Below, piece by piece: positions 13,650-20,942 of a DNA stretch of 22,586 bases (within the stretch, counting starts at the first letter, position 1; every line of letters starts with the position of its first letter). The position numbers and the translations under genes are program-made. The stretch comes from Calditrichota bacterium (GTDB lineage Bacteria; Calditrichota; Calditrichia; RBG-13-44-9; J075). The stretch lies in the NCBI GenBank assembly GCA_003695285.1, contig RFIL01000079.1, positions 1 to 22,586 on the forward strand, written 5' to 3'. Under the pieces are notes generated by a model that saw only the letters and a program-made list of their open reading frames with translations, had not been told where the DNA came from and did no database searches.

Positions 13650-14396
13650 ATGAAAGACTTACGAAAGAATATAGACCAATTGTTAAGCGAGTTAAAAAAT
13701 AACGACGGCTCTCTGGCGATAGAGAAATATTCCGATTTTAGCGCAGTTCATCAGAAAAAGCTCGAGTTAGAGGTTGTCCTCCAATTATTAACACCTCAAA
13801 CCGACTATCTATTGAACCGGTTGGAAAGGGAGCCGGTGTTTGCCTCCCAGGACATTTCTCAATCTTTGAAAACCCTGGTGATTTATTGTGAGACGGTAAA
13901 ACGATTGTTCGAAAAGGGTATTCTGGATTGGAATATTGCGGATTTACCTCCCCAGAAAATTGAGCAACTCACCACCGCCTTACCCAACCTGGAAAAGGTC
14001 ATCATCTATCGCTGGAAAGAAGTGCAGAGATGTCTCAATGCCGGAGCATATCTCTCGGCATTGATTATAATGGGGAGCATTCTGGAGGCTCTCTTACTGG
14101 CACGTGTCAACCAAAACGAGAAAGAAATTTATCGTTCTACCCGAGCTCCACGGGATAAAAAAGGGCGGCCTAAACCGCTCCATTTATGGAGCCTTAGTGA
14201 GTTAATCATTGCCTCAATTGAGCAAAAGTGGATTACTCTCAGTCCCCGTTCGTTCCACACTTCTTTAAGAAAATATCGGGATCTTATCCATCCCTGGGCT
14301 CAGATTTCTGCAGGCATGAGAGTAGATGGCACGGTAGCCCATAAGAGCTGGTATGTCTTAAATCAGGTGATTGAACAGTTATTAAAATCGCTTTAA
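13650..14396 (+). CDS. Uncharacterised protein with HEPN-like C-terminal motif
   Basis: From the ATG at 13650 the product is 248 residues; a GTG nine bases upstream would give 251, and neither start has a strong SD. The N-terminal half is helical and not recognised. The C-terminal half has a helix with 'AYLSALIIMGSILEALLLARV', then a basic loop (RAPRDKKGRPKPLHLW) and a helix with 'LRKYRDLIHPWAQI' (about residues 207-220). A helix rich in small residues ending in 'LE--L', paired with a later R-x(n)-H in 'RKYRDLIHP', resembles HEPN-superfamily proteins, which include RNases of toxin and defence systems and also non-catalytic members. The last five codons overlap the convergent downstream gene by 15 bases. 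Function cannot be assigned. Confidence 0.7.
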   Translation: MKDLRKNIDQLLSELKNNDGSLAIEKYSDFSAVHQKKLELEVVLQLLTPQTDYLLNRLEREPVFASQDISQSLKTLVIYCETVKRLFEKGILDWNIADLPPQKIEQLTTALPNLEKVIIYRWKEVQRCLNAGAYLSALIIMGSILEALLLARVNQNEKEIYRSTRAPRDKKGRPKPLHLWSLSELIIASIEQKWITLSPRSFHTSLRKYRDLIHPWAQISAGMRVDGTVAHKSWYVLNQVIEQLLKSL

Positions 14397-15209
14397 ATCC
14401 GTGCGATAGAAGGTCCACTCCGGGGTCACCAGGGTATCGCCGAAATCAAGTGAATACCAGGGAGTTATCTGGCTATCCACAGGATTCACCAAAATGTGCA
14501 TATCCTGGGCAGGCATAAAGCTCTGCAGGAGTAGAAACACTTTTTTACCGGTATCAGGATTCTGGGCCATATCAACGACTAATACCGCATGCCCGGGAGT
14601 GCCCCCCTGGATGAAGACATCTCCGATTTTCATATCCTGAACATCTTCTACTGGTTGAAGTTCTTCACTGAGCGACAAAGTACCGGCATAGGTAAAAATG
14701 ATATTTAAATATTGTTTAAAATTGTCATAAGATGCTCCGGTAATTCCGGAACGCAACCAGTTGACCGCCTCCCCTCTCACAACCGGGCGATAGCCCTTTA
14801 CCCAATTCATAAAATCAATCCGATCGCCGCTGGTAAAGTTGAAGTGTATGGCATCGTAACGTTTACGGGAATATAGATATTCAGCTCGAAGGCGAATGAT
14901 GGCATCGGCGCACTGTTGTAAATCCTGATGCCCAACATCAATATCTACCACAGCATAATGAACACTCTGATTCGGCTTTTCTATTCCATTATATAAATAA
15001 ACCATGGGATGTCCCGGTTTTAAAGGAATTCGCTGCAGCCAATAAGCAAATGAGCCCGGCCGGGTTTTGAGGCGTTCAAAGTGAGGCGGTGGTTGAATCC
15101 GATTCAGAAGAGCATTGGTTGTATCATACTCACTCAACCAGGGATATTGTTGGGAATACAGAAATCCCGTCAACAGGCATAATAACAACAGGAATATCGT
15201 CCTCATCAT
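14382..15209 (-). CDS. DUF4846 domain-containing exported protein
   Basis: The 275-residue product has a signal peptide (MMRTIFLLLLCLLTGFLYS, cleaved near residue 19-20) and then one domain spanning the rest of the protein. The family hallmarks are present: 'PGSFAYWLQRIPLKPGHP', 'QQCADAIIRLRAEYLYSRKR', the 'FTYAGTLSLSEEL' segment, 'GDVFIQGGTPGHAVLVVD', 'LLLQSFMPAQDMHIL' and a final 'PEWTFYRTDLKRF'. DUF4846 proteins are common in Bacteroidota and relatives. The conserved His and Cys suggest an enzyme of papain/NlpC-like type, but that is conjecture. GAGGAGGTGA precedes two tandem ATGs (15209 and 15206). It follows radC by 14 bases and is the last gene of the operon. Confidence 0.88.
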   Translation of the reverse strand: MMRTIFLLLLCLLTGFLYSQQYPWLSEYDTTNALLNRIQPPPHFERLKTRPGSFAYWLQRIPLKPGHPMVYLYNGIEKPNQSVHYAVVDIDVGHQDLQQCADAIIRLRAEYLYSRKRYDAIHFNFTSGDRIDFMNWVKGYRPVVRGEAVNWLRSGITGASYDNFKQYLNIIFTYAGTLSLSEELQPVEDVQDMKIGDVFIQGGTPGHAVLVVDMAQNPDTGKKVFLLLQSFMPAQDMHILVNPVDSQITPWYSLDFGDTLVTPEWTFYRTDLKRF

Positions 15210-15223
15210 TCACCTCCTCAAGT

Positions 15224-15934
15224 TTATTCACTGATTAAGCCGGCTTCCCGAAAACTGAAATATCGACGATAACCAATAATGACGTGATCCAGCACCGGGA
15301 TATCCATGAGTTTCCCGGCTTCTACTAACCTCTGGGTAATATTGCGATCTTCCAGGGAAGGTTCAACTTCTCCTGAGGGGTGATTATGAACCAGAATAAT
15401 ACTTGCAGCGGATTCCAGGATTGCCTCCTTAAACACTTCTCTCGGATGCACCAGCGAGGCATTCAGGGTTCCTTCGCTAATTTTTACATCTCGCATGACC
15501 ACATTGGCACTATTAAGGATTAAAATCAGGAATTGTTCCTTTTTTAAATGCGCCAACAACGGTTCATAATATTTGAAAACGACTTCCGGACCATTTACTT
15601 TTACTTTTTTATCCCGGGGCAGACTGGCCAGGCGACGTCCAATTTCAAATGCAGCAATCAAAGTAACGGCTTTAGCCGGACCAATACCTTTCAAACGGAA
15701 AAATTCTTTATAGTCGAGAGCGGACAACTGCTGGAGATTTCCATAACGGGTGAGTAATGTCTTTGCTAAATCGAGAGCTGTTTGTTTGGATGTTCCTGTT
15801 CGAATAAGAATGGCTAACAATTCAGCATCTGTGAGGACCGACGGCCCCAATTGCATCAGTTTTTCTCGGGGACGTTCCCCTTCCGGCCAATCCGGAATTT
15901 TGGAGTGATAAAATGCGGGTTCCTCAATCTTCAT
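15224..15934 (-). CDS. radC: RadC family JAB1/MPN-domain protein
   Basis: The 236-residue product has the full RadC layout: an N-terminal region with 'PREKLMQLGPSVLTDAELLAILIRTGT' elements, a helix-hairpin-helix (LKGIGPAKA, about residues 81-89), and a C-terminal JAMM metal site H183-x-H185-x10-D196 in 'HNHPSGEVEPSLED'. RadC was once linked to DNA repair, but its role remains unclear. I place the start at 15934, where GGGGGGT is the SD and the gene clears the upstream stop by 17 bases. Starting at 15985 would add 17 residues and overlap the neighbouring gene. The setting in an operon with cell-envelope genes is probably incidental. Confidence 0.94.
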   Translation of the reverse strand: MKIEEPAFYHSKIPDWPEGERPREKLMQLGPSVLTDAELLAILIRTGTSKQTALDLAKTLLTRYGNLQQLSALDYKEFFRLKGIGPAKAVTLIAAFEIGRRLASLPRDKKVKVNGPEVVFKYYEPLLAHLKKEQFLILILNSANVVMRDVKISEGTLNASLVHPREVFKEAILESAASIILVHNHPSGEVEPSLEDRNITQRLVEAGKLMDIPVLDHVIIGYRRYFSFREAGLISE

Positions 15935-15951
15935 CTTACCCCCCAATGTCC

Positions 15952-16365
15952 TCATTTTTTTACGGAACGATGTTGCTGATACCAATCCTGAATGTACTGA
16001 ACAATTTCATGGGTATCGGTACCCGGTCCGAATAATTTTCCTACACCCATTTTCTCCAGTTCTTTCATGTCATCTTCCGGGATGATCCCTCCGCCGGTGA
16101 GCAATACATCGTCAAGCCCCTTCTCTCGCATTAATTCCAGAACTCGAGGAAAGAGGGTCATATGGGCTCCGGAGAGTATGCTGAGGGCGATCACATCCAC
16201 ATCCTCTTGTAGAGCGGTATTGACAATCATTTCCGGCGTTTGACGCAACCCGGTGTAAATCACCTCCATCCCGGCATCCCGCAGGGCTGAGGCTACTATT
16301 TTGGCTCCCCTATCATGTCCATCCAACCCGGGTTTGGCAACCAGTACCCGAATCTTACCTGCCAT
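15952..16365 (-). CDS. mcmA2: B12-binding small subunit of methylmalonyl-CoA-mutase type
   Basis: The 137-residue product is a complete stand-alone cobalamin-binding domain, matching the C-terminal domain of methylmalonyl-CoA mutase and its relatives. The base-off motif D15-x-H17-x-x-G20 appears in GLDGHDRGAK; H17 would be the lower ligand of cobalt. The other two contact loops are SILSG (residues 62-66) and TGGG (90-93). It should pair with a separate large catalytic subunit carrying the CoA-binding TIM barrel, which is not in this window. The gene overlaps the end of the glycosyltransferase by 11 bases, and its own AAGGAGAG SD lies inside that gene. Confidence 0.9.
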   Translation of the reverse strand: MAGKIRVLVAKPGLDGHDRGAKIVASALRDAGMEVIYTGLRQTPEMIVNTALQEDVDVIALSILSGAHMTLFPRVLELMREKGLDDVLLTGGGIIPEDDMKELEKMGVGKLFGPGTDTHEIVQYIQDWYQQHRSVKK

Positions 16366-17476
16366 GATGCTCTCCTTTTTTCATTTGTTGTAGGGTTTGT
16401 AAATATAGCTCCACCTCTTCTATCATTTTTTGGAGAGGGAATTCTTCCCGAATGGTCTTTTCTGCCTGAACTCCCAACATCTCTCTCAATTCCGGGAAAA
16501 ACAACAATTCTTTGACTCGTTGAGACATGAGATAAATATCATTGGGGGGTACCAGTATCCCATTCTGATCTGAGGTAATGATGTCGGCCACTCCCCCAAC
16601 ATCAAAGGCAACCACCGGGGTGCCCATTAACATGGACTCCAGCACCACGTTGGGCTGCCCCTCATCAAGAGAAGTAAGCAACACAACATCACATAAACCA
16701 TACAGCTCCAGCACCCTGTCCTGTCTGCCTAATAGGTACACGTTGTCCAGAATTTCTAATTCCCGGGCATACTCCTGGATATCATTTTTTAACGGACCAT
16801 CACCAACGACCAGAAAAATAGCCTCAGGAAATTCTTTAAGAACATTTTTGGCAACCTCCAGAAAAATCAGGTGTTGTTTCTGCTCTACCAACCTCCCGAA
16901 AATTCCCACCGTTGGACGTTCCTCCCGAGGGAGGTGAAATTCCTGACGCAGGGTATCTTTATCAACCGACTCCGGGCGTTGTAGCTCAATCCCGTTATGA
17001 ATCACTTTTACAAAGTGTTCCGGAATCCAACCGTACGATAAATATTTTTCCCGTATCGCCGAGGTATTGGTGATAATACCATCTGCCAACCAGCGATAGG
17101 TCAACCGATAACGCCAATTATTATACAAGATGGGTAATCCATTTCTGGCTACCACAATCGGATTTCCGGAAATTTTAGCAGCCAAACCTGCCAGACGAAC
17201 ATCCTTATTAAAATTAGCAATAATCGCTGAAATTGACTTTTCCTTGATGGAACTGGCTATTTTCCAGATAGTTGGTAAACTAAAATCACTGCCAACAGTT
17301 AATGGAAGGGTCTGAAATCCGGTTGCTTCACATCGGCGAAGGAACAATGAACCTTCCCTTCCGGAATAATAAGCTTTATGACCCCGACCGGTTAAGCCTT
17401 CCCCCACAAGGAGCATCCACTTCTCACCACCACCCCAAACATCTTTTCCTATACTATTTAAAAACAATATGTTCAT
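16355..17476 (-). CDS. GT4-family glycosyltransferase
   Basis: From the ATG at 17476 the product is 373 residues with a GT-B fold. The N-terminal acceptor domain starts MNILFLNSIGKDVWGGGEKW with the glycine-rich acceptor loop GGGE. The C-terminal donor domain shows 'VGIFGRLVEQKQHLIFLEVA', 'VGDGPLK' and the E-x7-E motif in 'DEGQPNVVLESM'. Such enzymes build cell-surface glycans. A TTG at 17500 and an ATG at 17491 are alternatives; homologues begin at MNI, which fixes my choice though its SD is weak. It follows the msbA-like exporter by 50 bases, so it may work on a lipid or polysaccharide that the exporter flips. No transmembrane segment is seen. Confidence 0.92.
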   Translation of the reverse strand: MNILFLNSIGKDVWGGGEKWMLLVGEGLTGRGHKAYYSGREGSLFLRRCEATGFQTLPLTVGSDFSLPTIWKIASSIKEKSISAIIANFNKDVRLAGLAAKISGNPIVVARNGLPILYNNWRYRLTYRWLADGIITNTSAIREKYLSYGWIPEHFVKVIHNGIELQRPESVDKDTLRQEFHLPREERPTVGIFGRLVEQKQHLIFLEVAKNVLKEFPEAIFLVVGDGPLKNDIQEYARELEILDNVYLLGRQDRVLELYGLCDVVLLTSLDEGQPNVVLESMLMGTPVVAFDVGGVADIITSDQNGILVPPNDIYLMSQRVKELLFFPELREMLGVQAEKTIREEFPLQKMIEEVELYLQTLQQMKKGEHHGR

Positions 17477-17526
17477 AGAACAACCGGTCATCGATCTCAA
17501 TATCTTATCAAATCATGTTCCACAAT

Positions 17527-19407
17527 TTATGTAGTGAACTGCAATTCATACAAATATCGATAGCGTTCAGAGCGTGAAAGCAGTTCTTCATGAGATCCCT
17601 CATCTACAATGCTTCCCTCTTCCAGAACGATAATTCTATCGGCATGGATGATGGATGACAGACGATGGGCAATCATGATCACCGTCCTTTCGCGCATCAG
17701 ATTTTCCACTGCTTCCTGAATTAAGAACTCTGATTCTGAATCCAGAGAGGAGGTGGCTTCATCAAAAATGAGAATGGGTGGGTTCTTAAGGATCGCCCGG
17801 GCAATTGAGATACGCTGGCGTTGTCCACCGGATAGTCGCATTCCGCGTTCTCCCACCACCGTATCAAATCCCTGAGGTAATTCCATGATAAACTCATAGG
17901 CATTCGCTAACCGGGCAGCTCGTTCTATCTCCTCTCGGGAATAATCCAGCATACCATAGGCAATATTATTGGCCACTGTGTCATTAAACAGAATGACTTC
18001 CTGGGTGACAATCCCCATTAATCTGCGCAGGTAAGGCAGGGAAATATCTCTGATATCAACGCCATCTATCAAGATAGCTCCCTCGGTCACATCGTAAAAT
18101 CTTGGGAGCAAGTTCACCAGAGTGGTTTTTCCGGCACCGCTACTGCCCACCAGAGCTATCTTCTGGTTCTTTTCCACCACCAGATGAATATTCTTCAAAA
18201 CATCTTCACCATCAGGAGAATAACGGAATGTCACCCCTTCATAGCGTATTTCATGATCGAAAGAAGTCTTTTTTATGGCATTGGGGCGACTGGTGATGGT
18301 AATGGGGGTATCAAGAATTTCAAAAATGCGTTGACCGGATGCCAGGGCTATTTGAATGTTGTTGTTAAGCTCACCCAGGCTTTTGATGGGGTCCATCACG
18401 GAAAACAGGATAATGATAAAACGGATGAAATCCTCAGAGGAGAGCAATTGTCCCTGGAGCACCAATCTTCCCCCGTACCATAAAACCACCGCCATCACCC
18501 CCACCCCCAGGGTTTCGGAGAGGGGTCGTGAGAGCCGATTCAACCGCACCTGACGCAGCACTGCTCTAAAATAATTTTCGGTTTTAGTGCGAAATTTGGT
18601 ATCCTCATATTTTTCCATCGCAAATGCTTTAACCACCTTTATCCCGGAAATTGCTTCCTGCAGGACTGCTGTAATATCAGAAATGCGCTCCTGAACCCGT
18701 CGGCTTTTTCGTTTTAAGCTCTGTCCAATTTTCTGGATTAAACCACCGCTGATAGGAAACACCAATAACGCCACCAGAGTTAATTGCCAGCTAATGGTAA
18801 ACAAAATAGCCATAAACAGAAGGATGAGGATGGGATCACGAATGATTTTGGTAAAACTTCGGTTTACAGCCACATTAACAGCGTTAATGTCATTGGTGAT
18901 GCGGCTGATTAACTCCCCGGTTTTATAGCGCTGAAAAAAACTCAATGGCTGGTGGATCACATGAGTATACAGTTGTTCGCGGATGTCCTTAATGACCTTT
19001 TGTTCCACATAACTGACCCAGTAAAATTCCAGAAAGGCGAAAAGATTTTTCAAAAAGAAGGTCAGGAAGATAAACAGGCACAGCCATTCCAGAGTCTCGA
19101 TGCGATCTCCCCGGGAAAGCCATTTTTGGACATTGGCTTTCAACCAGGCATTAATATTCCAGAGACTGGGTTGTTCCGTTTCCCCGGGGGTAACCTCTGA
19201 CTTTTCCACGACTTTTTCAGCGGCGGGTTTTTCCTGAAAAAGAGCACTGATGACAGGCGCTACCATCCACACGGATAGGGTGCTGAAGATAACAAAGAAA
19301 AAATTGAAAATAAAAACCAGAACGATCTGCCGAGCATACGGTTTTAAATAAGATAGAATCCGCAGGTAAATTTTCCAGCTTTTAGTTTTTTCCGAAGGTG
19401 AATGCAT
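17527..19407 (-). CDS. msbA: MsbA-like lipid/ABC exporter (fused permease-ATPase)
   Basis: The 626-residue product is a half-transporter with an N-terminal six-helix membrane domain (about residues 20-370) and a C-terminal ATPase. The ATPase has Walker A (GSSGAGKTT, near residue 420), the signature LSGGQRQR (near 528) and Walker B (ILIFDEATSSLD, near 550), plus the H-loop in 'MIAHRLSS'. MsbA-type exporters flip lipid A core or similar lipids across the inner membrane. An insert of about 50 polar residues (EKPAAEKVVEKSEVTPGETE and following) lies between the first two membrane helices and would face the periplasm. I place the start at 19407, behind AGGAGG; the ATG at 19434 would put that SD inside the coding region. 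It is the first gene of the operon. Confidence 0.94.
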   Translation of the reverse strand: MHSPSEKTKSWKIYLRILSYLKPYARQIVLVFIFNFFFVIFSTLSVWMVAPVISALFQEKPAAEKVVEKSEVTPGETEQPSLWNINAWLKANVQKWLSRGDRIETLEWLCLFIFLTFFLKNLFAFLEFYWVSYVEQKVIKDIREQLYTHVIHQPLSFFQRYKTGELISRITNDINAVNVAVNRSFTKIIRDPILILLFMAILFTISWQLTLVALLVFPISGGLIQKIGQSLKRKSRRVQERISDITAVLQEAISGIKVVKAFAMEKYEDTKFRTKTENYFRAVLRQVRLNRLSRPLSETLGVGVMAVVLWYGGRLVLQGQLLSSEDFIRFIIILFSVMDPIKSLGELNNNIQIALASGQRIFEILDTPITITSRPNAIKKTSFDHEIRYEGVTFRYSPDGEDVLKNIHLVVEKNQKIALVGSSGAGKTTLVNLLPRFYDVTEGAILIDGVDIRDISLPYLRRLMGIVTQEVILFNDTVANNIAYGMLDYSREEIERAARLANAYEFIMELPQGFDTVVGERGMRLSGGQRQRISIARAILKNPPILIFDEATSSLDSESEFLIQEAVENLMRERTVIMIAHRLSSIIHADRIIVLEEGSIVDEGSHEELLSRSERYRYLYELQFTT

Positions 19408-19466
19408 TAATTCTGTTGATCCTCCTGTAAACATCGATTTTCCTATTTTCGGATACTAGAGAAATG

Positions 19467-19495
19467 ATTGTACGAAAAAAATGGGATGAACACAA
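19467..19495 (-). promoter_or_regulatory. Sigma-70-type promoter of the msbA operon
   Basis: On the minus strand TTGTGT (19495-19490), 17 bases, then TACAAT (19472-19467). The -10 matches five of six positions. Transcription would start near 19460, about 50 bases before the msbA ATG, and run through the five-gene operon. Confidence 0.55.
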
Positions 19496-19529
19496 ACAAG
19501 AGGTGATTTCATAACAGTTCCGGGTCTGC

Positions 19530-19566
19530 AAAAAAATAACCCGCAGAGAATGATTCTCTGCGGGTT
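19530..19566 (-). terminator. Intrinsic terminator of the susC-susD operon
   Basis: AACCCGCAGAGAA (19538-19550) and TTCTCTGCGGGTT (19554-19566) form thirteen perfect pairs around a three-base loop. On the minus strand the stem is followed by a near-pure T-run (A-run at 19530-19536). It lies 42 bases after the susD stop. Confidence 0.96.
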
Positions 19567-19607
19567 AACAAGTTTATAAACCATGAAAAGGAAGCAGTCT
19601 TTCCTGT

Positions 19608-20921
19608 TTATCCTTCCGGTAATTCAGTTTCCGGTCGTGGCATCTTATCCAGTACCACATCCCCGGGTCGGTCCACCGGCAATTGATTTAAACGTCCATA
19701 GCGACGCATATCTACCCAGCGATGCCCCTCCATGAACAAGGAATAGCGGCGTTCATGCAGTAATTGATCAATGGCGCTGGCCTGATCGGTTAAGGTAACG
19801 CTACCCAAACCGGCCGCGTTTCTTACCACATTAATGTCAGCTTCAGCCGCACTCAAATTCCCAAGCTGGATATTCGCTTCCGCTCGCAGTAACAACAGCT
19901 CCTCGTTTCGAATAATGGGGAAAGGGTCTGTGGAACCGCTGGTAATCGTTACACCCATCGTGCTGGAGAGATCATCGAATACGGTGGTGTCAGGCACATT
20001 ATTCTCATCCAGATCCCGAACCACGACCTTCGATGAAAAACGCAAATCACCGGGTTCGGCATCGGTCTGGAATGAGGGATGAGCCATCAGTTTCACAAAA
20101 GGGGCTTCCGGATTTTCAAAAATCTCGTTGGTCTGATCATTTAGAGCGGTTCCGTACACATGATAAACCCCTAAACGGAGAGAAGCGGAGGGATCGATGA
20201 AAGAGCCATTCAGGGCATCCAGAACCCCCTGCCAATCTTCCATATAAGCGGCCACCCTGGCCCGTAAAGCGCGGTTAAATTTGGCAAAGGTGGAAGGAGA
20301 ATCAAAGCCGCTAAATCCACTGGACAGCTCGAAGGAGAAACTACCTCCGGCATTCGCCAGGTCAGTGTTCGCTTCATCCAGCAACTTCACAATCTCATTT
20401 AAGGATTCCGTTTTGGAAGCAAACGGGGTGTTGATATCATCCGATTGGATAATTTTGATCCCGTTTTCATCCATGTAGTTTAGGTTCAACAGAAGCTGGT
20501 AGGCTTTGATTGTTTTGGCAAATCCACGTATTCCGGCACCGGTAGCTCCACCGGCCTGATCCGCCCGGTTGAGCAATTCGTTGCAAACCCGAATCACTGC
20601 ATAACGCCCACTCCAGGGACGAAGCACCAGGAAACCTCCGGGATCCGGTGTTCCACGTAATAAATTACCGGTGTAACGGGGGTCTGCAGGTTCAAAATAG
20701 TAGACTTCTCTACCCAGGGAACCCACGACCCGTAAGTAAATAGCATGATCGACTCTCATGCCTGCTTCAGCACCGGAGACCAGTGCCTGATCCGGCACAT
20801 CATCCACAATCGGAGCATTGGGATTGGGAAAATCCAGATCGTGACATCCTGCCAGTAACAGAAAAAGCAGAATGACCATGCTCCCCATGTAGCTGACCTT
20901 AAAAATATGTCTTATGTTCAT
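19608..20921 (-). CDS. SusD/RagB-family outer-membrane lipoprotein
   Basis: From the ATG at 20921 the product is 437 residues. It has a lipoprotein signal peptide with a lipobox (LLLAGC, Cys26) and then the SusD helical fold with TPR-like helices. The usual family end is present: 'HERRYSLFMEGHRWVDMRRYGRL', followed by the short 'MPRPETELPEG' tail. SusD proteins sit over the SusC barrel and bind the incoming glycan or peptide. The start is set by AAAGGAAC upstream; a TTG at 20927 would add two residues. The gene follows susC by 21 bases, the standard order. The substrate cannot be told from the sequence, and no glycoside hydrolase lies nearby. Confidence 0.94.
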   Translation of the reverse strand: MNIRHIFKVSYMGSMVILLFLLLAGCHDLDFPNPNAPIVDDVPDQALVSGAEAGMRVDHAIYLRVVGSLGREVYYFEPADPRYTGNLLRGTPDPGGFLVLRPWSGRYAVIRVCNELLNRADQAGGATGAGIRGFAKTIKAYQLLLNLNYMDENGIKIIQSDDINTPFASKTESLNEIVKLLDEANTDLANAGGSFSFELSSGFSGFDSPSTFAKFNRALRARVAAYMEDWQGVLDALNGSFIDPSASLRLGVYHVYGTALNDQTNEIFENPEAPFVKLMAHPSFQTDAEPGDLRFSSKVVVRDLDENNVPDTTVFDDLSSTMGVTITSGSTDPFPIIRNEELLLLRAEANIQLGNLSAAEADINVVRNAAGLGSVTLTDQASAIDQLLHERRYSLFMEGHRWVDMRRYGRLNQLPVDRPGDVVLDKMPRPETELPEG

Positions 20922-20942
20922 ATTCAAGTTCCTTTCTTTCTT

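Noticed and set aside
13624..13701. A 25-codon frame starting at ATG 13624 just ahead of and overlapping the HEPN-like gene.
   Set aside because: It has no clear SD, ends quickly, and its composition simply reflects the shifted reading of the next gene.
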